Positions 60,744 through 64,000 of a stretch of 64,000 nucleotides of DNA are shown here, one piece after another. The first letter of the stretch is position 1, and each line of letters begins with the position of its first letter. The DNA comes from Akebia trifoliata (Eukaryota; Streptophyta; Magnoliopsida; Ranunculales; Lardizabalaceae): the NCBI GenBank assembly GCA_017979445.1, contig CM030710.1:18648248-18712247 (forward strand). Direction: 5' to 3'. The notes beneath the pieces are model-generated. The model ran no database searches. It had not been told where the DNA came from and saw nothing but the letters and a program-made list of their open reading frames with translations. Both the position numbers and the translations under genes were made by a program.

Positions 60744-62761
60744 TGTAGACACCCCAATTTGCACGAATCAGTTAGGAAGATCCAAATTTCCTCGAATTGA
60801 TTCCGATTTAGAACTCAAGATTTTCGACGGACCCACATTGCTATTTGCATCATTTTTCATGCATATATGCATCATGTCATATAGTTTGCATACTCAACCT
60901 TGTCCCTAACCCACTCCAAATTCGTATTCATTCTTCATTAACCGATCCATCAACCATACCCTCACCATGGTCCGCTCCCTAACCAACCTAAGCCCAAAAC
61001 CCAATGCCATTCTAAACCCCTAACCTAAATCTATTTTCTAGCCCAACCTAAGCCCAAGACAAAATCCAAATCCAAGCCCAACACCAAGCCCACTCCAAGT
61101 CCATTCTCTCACCCCTTCATAAGATGACACATGTTGATACCTCATAAGCCCCCAATGCCCAATGCATCACCTAATTGGAGGGTCAACTTCCTTTTTGTGT
61201 AAACTCAAAAATCCCCTTCTCAAAAGGTTTAGTCAAACCAAAAAAGTTGTTTGGTCTTTGGTAATAATCCATAAAGGTGAGGGAACTTCCCATTATGCCC
61301 TCAAAAGGTGGGAATCTTCAAGTACATACATAGAGTTCTCCCATTTGTCCATTTCAAAAATATACTTCTACCCTTGCTTTATGAGTTATTTACAAATGAA
61401 CCAAAGTCTACTTTTCACCTACCACTTTACCTTTACACATGTCATCCTCCTATTCACCCTCCCAAATGTGCTTTTGTTTTCCCATTGGTCCATTTCAAAA
61501 CTACACTTCCACCCTTGCTTTATGAGTTATTTACAAATAAACCAAGATCTACTTTTTACCTACCACTTCACCTTTACACATGTCACTCCCCCATTCACCC
61601 TCCCAAAAATACTTTTGTTCTCTCACCTCTATTTACCAAAAAACCAAGGATAGAAGCATGCTTTTAGGGTTTCTCCACAAATGTCATCTTTACCCTCATA
61701 CAAATGGAAAATTCAAAAAGAAATAACCTAAATCTCATGTCCATTTTCTTTATTTTTAGGGTTGGACCACTTTAACCCCAAAAGTTCTCCAAAAACTCTA
61801 TAAATACCATCATTTTCTATGAACAACTCATGCTCTCAAGCCCCCATCTCTCAACCTAAAACTCTACAAAAATTCCTACTCATTCTCTCATCTTCTAAAC
61901 TTCAACTCAACCCTCAATCATCTCATTCATCTCTCAAGCCTACTCTTCAAGGTTCAAGTTCATTAAGGGACAAGGTAGGGTTTAACATGTAGTCTATCTA
62001 TTTCAAAGCTTGCATCTTCTTCTTCTAACCTTCTACTTTATTTTATTTTTAGAAAACCTTAGGATGTAATGCATACCCTCTCCCATCCCCGGTAGATTGG
62101 ACTAAGGTTCGATCGAAAGGATGGGGGTTGAAGCCCTTTTCACCTCAATCTCATGCATCATAGTGTACACAATGCACACACTCACTTATGCATGGCAATG
62201 ATGAAGAAATGTGTCACCCTCTTGATGGGGTGAAACACTAAGTTTCTAGCCATGCATACATGCATCATGGTTGTGACTTCAAGAAAATTCCATTATGGAG
62301 TCTCTCTAAGAGTTCAAATTAACATTCATTTTATAAATTTAATGTGATTATATGGGTCATTCTCTTCTATAGAATGTCCTTAATGTCACATTGAAATCAA
62401 AATCCCTTTTTTAGGGAACATTCCACTTAATGCACACACCACTCTTACCATACATTCTCATGCATTTTAATATTTGTTTTCTTGAGTTTTTTTACAAAAT
62501 AAAATGGTCAAGCAAGGTAACCACCTTTGGTGGAGAGGATGGGGTGCCTAACACCTTCCCCATCCTCTAACCGGACCTCCTTACCTAGATCTTAGGTAGA
62601 CCGTTGCCTTTCCAACATATGAGAGTCACTACAATGCCATGAAAAAAATGATTTTCAAAATGATCAATTCGGGTGCCCATTCACACCTATTTCTAAAAAA
62701 GAATGGTGGCGACTCCAAACAATGTAGTATTGAGGTTCATTGTGAACATTTCATGTCTACA
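60744..62761 (+). mobile_element. 5' LTR of a Tat/Ogre-type gypsy element
   Basis: Begins TGTAGACACCCCAATTTGC and ends CATTTCATGTCTACA, with TGTAGACA and TGTCTACA as complementary termini. GGGGTGCCTAACACCTTCCCC near 62546 is the shared LTR phrase. It is followed at once by ACTTGGCGACTCCACTGGGGACC, the primer-binding region typical of Ogre/Tat elements (a tRNA-Arg type site, as I recall). Since the binding site follows it and no purine tract precedes it, this is a 5' LTR on the plus strand. The rest of the element lies beyond the window. Confidence 0.85.
61340..61630 (+). repeat. 141-bp tandem duplication inside the LTR
   Basis: CCCTTGCTTTATGAGTTATTTAC recurs at 61371 and 61512. The whole unit, including ACCTACCACTT(T/C)ACCTTTACACATGTCA, is repeated with few changes. 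Confidence 0.85.
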
Positions 62762-62785
62762 ACTTGGCGACTCCACTGGGGACCA
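62762..62785 (+). other. Primer-binding-like site
   Basis: ACTTGGCGACTCCACTGGGG directly after the LTR. See the LTR entry. Confidence 0.7.
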
Positions 62786-64000
62786 AGTGGGTCCAAACCA
62801 ATTTGACTTGGCCATTTTCTTTTCTTTCATATTTTCTTTCGAAAAAAAAAAGAAAAAAATATTCAACTTTATTTTTTAGTTTCATTTTTGTTACTAACAT
62901 ATTTGTTGGTTGATTTACTTTGTTGTGCTTAAGATGTTCTTTTCTTTGCGGGAATGCATGTGATATTTATTTTGTTTGTACTTGTTCAAGGTTGTAAAGG
63001 TTGATACACATTTGTAATGCACTTGTGCACATTCGATTCATATCTCATTGCACAAACCACCTTCTCCTATTTTAAAAATCTAACCCCGGATGCCGGTACT
63101 CTCAAGCCCCCTAGATCGTTCATTTGGGGAGGCGGGGAGGAGAACATCCACCTCAATCACCAACCTAAGAAGTGTACATTTCAATGTGCATGGAGGTTTG
63201 AAGATTGAGTAACCTCAAACCACCTATAGCCGCATGCATCAAAATACGATTAGAGGCATAGGACACAAATGTCAAGATGTATCAACCCTTGGGTATCTTG
63301 TAATGTTCTTTTTTTAGCCCTTGAAGGCAAGGTTGTAATGTCCAAAGGGGCAAAGTTGTATAGATTTTAGGTTTTTTTTTTATCTTCTTACATGTCCCCT
63401 AGGTAAAGGGGGAAATCTGTATATATTTTTATGCTTTGCATCATAAAAAAAAAAAAAATTTGTACCCCAAGCCAAAAAACAGAGGCTATGTGCCTCAAAA
63501 TCTTTTTAAAAAAATTTTTTTTTTTGCAAAAATTAAGGTTCTGGTCCGTTTTTAAAGAGCGAACCAGTACAAAAGCTCTTCGGTCCGTTCATTAAAAACG
63601 GACCCTAAAAAAAAAAAAAAAAAATCTTTTTTTTTTATACTCATTTGGTCCCTTACATCAGTTCTGACAACTTTTCTCTTAAACTTTATTTTTCTTTTAA
63701 GTTTTAAGGCTTGAAAATGATTAAATGAACCATTTCGTTAAACTTAGGGTCTACCCCTCGCCACTCTGTATTTGACCCAAATGAAGCTCGCCTCCACTCT
63801 ACCTATCAAGGTTGATCCGGACCCAATGGGACACTATCAACATTACTCATAACCACTCCGAATCGGGTCCGCGACCCGTATCCACACCAAAATGGGTCCA
63901 CGACCCATATCCACTTCTAGATGGGTCCACGACCCACATCCATATCCTACTGGGTCCACGACCCATATCCTTCTAATTGGGTCCACGACCCATACCATAT
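62786..64000 (+). other. Leader of the Tat/Ogre-type element, cut by the window edge
   Basis: No domain recognised. Contains A and T homopolymers (about 62846-62858, 63446-63460, 63607-63638), a strong inverted repeat at 63543-63604 and a 29-bp tandem repeat at 63860-64000. Ogre-type elements have a long leader and an extra open frame before gag, which would fit, but no such protein could be identified here. Confidence 0.5.
63860..64000 (+). repeat. 29-bp tandem repeat with palindromic core
   Basis: GGGTCC(A/G)CGACCC occurs at 63865, 63894, 63923, 63952 and 63979. Each unit is a TGGGTCCACGACCCATATCC-like word plus a variable spacer. GGGTC and GACCC pair within each unit. Confidence 0.9.

Noticed and set aside
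61162..61667. Two overlapping open frames of 163 and 119 codons
   Set aside because: They lie inside an LTR and are open only because a 141-bp unit is duplicated; the peptides repeat themselves and match no family.
63860..64000. CRISPR-like array
   Set aside because: The repeats are tandem with spacers of only about 15 bases, the setting is a plant retrotransposon, and there are no cas genes.

Overview
The window looks like nuclear DNA of a flowering plant, most likely a eudicot with a repeat-rich genome. It is strongly AT-rich, has GT-AG introns, contains only one recognisable host gene, and is otherwise filled with plant-type transposable elements: CACTA, MITEs, SINE, LINE, Copia, and Ty3/gypsy of the Tat/Ogre kind. 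I cannot name the species. No bacterial-type operon, CRISPR array, tRNA or rRNA gene was seen.

Layout. 1-2 kb: AT-rich DNA with a long inverted-repeat element (about 970-1615). 2256-9066: a complete-ended 6.8-kb CACTA transposon with a CAA target-site duplication. It carries the end of a degenerate En/Spm-type transposase gene plus captured pieces of two host genes, the last exon of a villin and the C-terminus of an expansin. 9-11.4 kb: intergenic DNA with a 129-bp tRNA-derived SINE bounded by a 9-bp duplication.

11431-28410: a head-to-tail duplication of a unit of about 5.4 kb. Copy A (11431-17587) later gained two 380-bp double-hairpin MITEs. Copy B (17588-28410) gained a 1.5-kb solo LTR, and it also has 357-bp and 3.5-kb segments (the latter with a LINE fragment) that copy A lacks. 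28.6-32 kb: overlapping LINE 3' ends on both strands and a Copia reverse transcriptase/RNase H remnant.

34573-35298 (minus): the one host gene, 40S ribosomal protein S27, in four coding exons with ribosomal-protein-type promoter motifs upstream. Its third coding exon lacks one G, which breaks the reading frame.

35.6-64 kb: nested retrotransposons. A degenerate Tat-like gypsy gag (about 38060-46700) is split by a 6.7-kb minus-strand LTR element with a TTGGC/GCCAA duplication that keeps only a gag-like region. The gypsy relic ends in a 109-bp tandem array and a 3-kb LTR beginning at 49602. A decayed gypsy integrase (52655-53790) follows and is interrupted by a second CACTA-like element (53793-59424) carrying two exons of a GrpE co-chaperone gene. 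After it comes a regular 103-bp tandem array (ten copies). The 5' LTR and leader of another Tat/Ogre-type element (LTR 60744-62761, then a primer-binding-like site) run off the right edge.

Apart from RPS27 nothing here looks like a functional host gene. The interest lies in gene-fragment capture, insertion order and tandem-repeat birth. All assignments come from reading the sequence and remembered family motifs; no database search was run.
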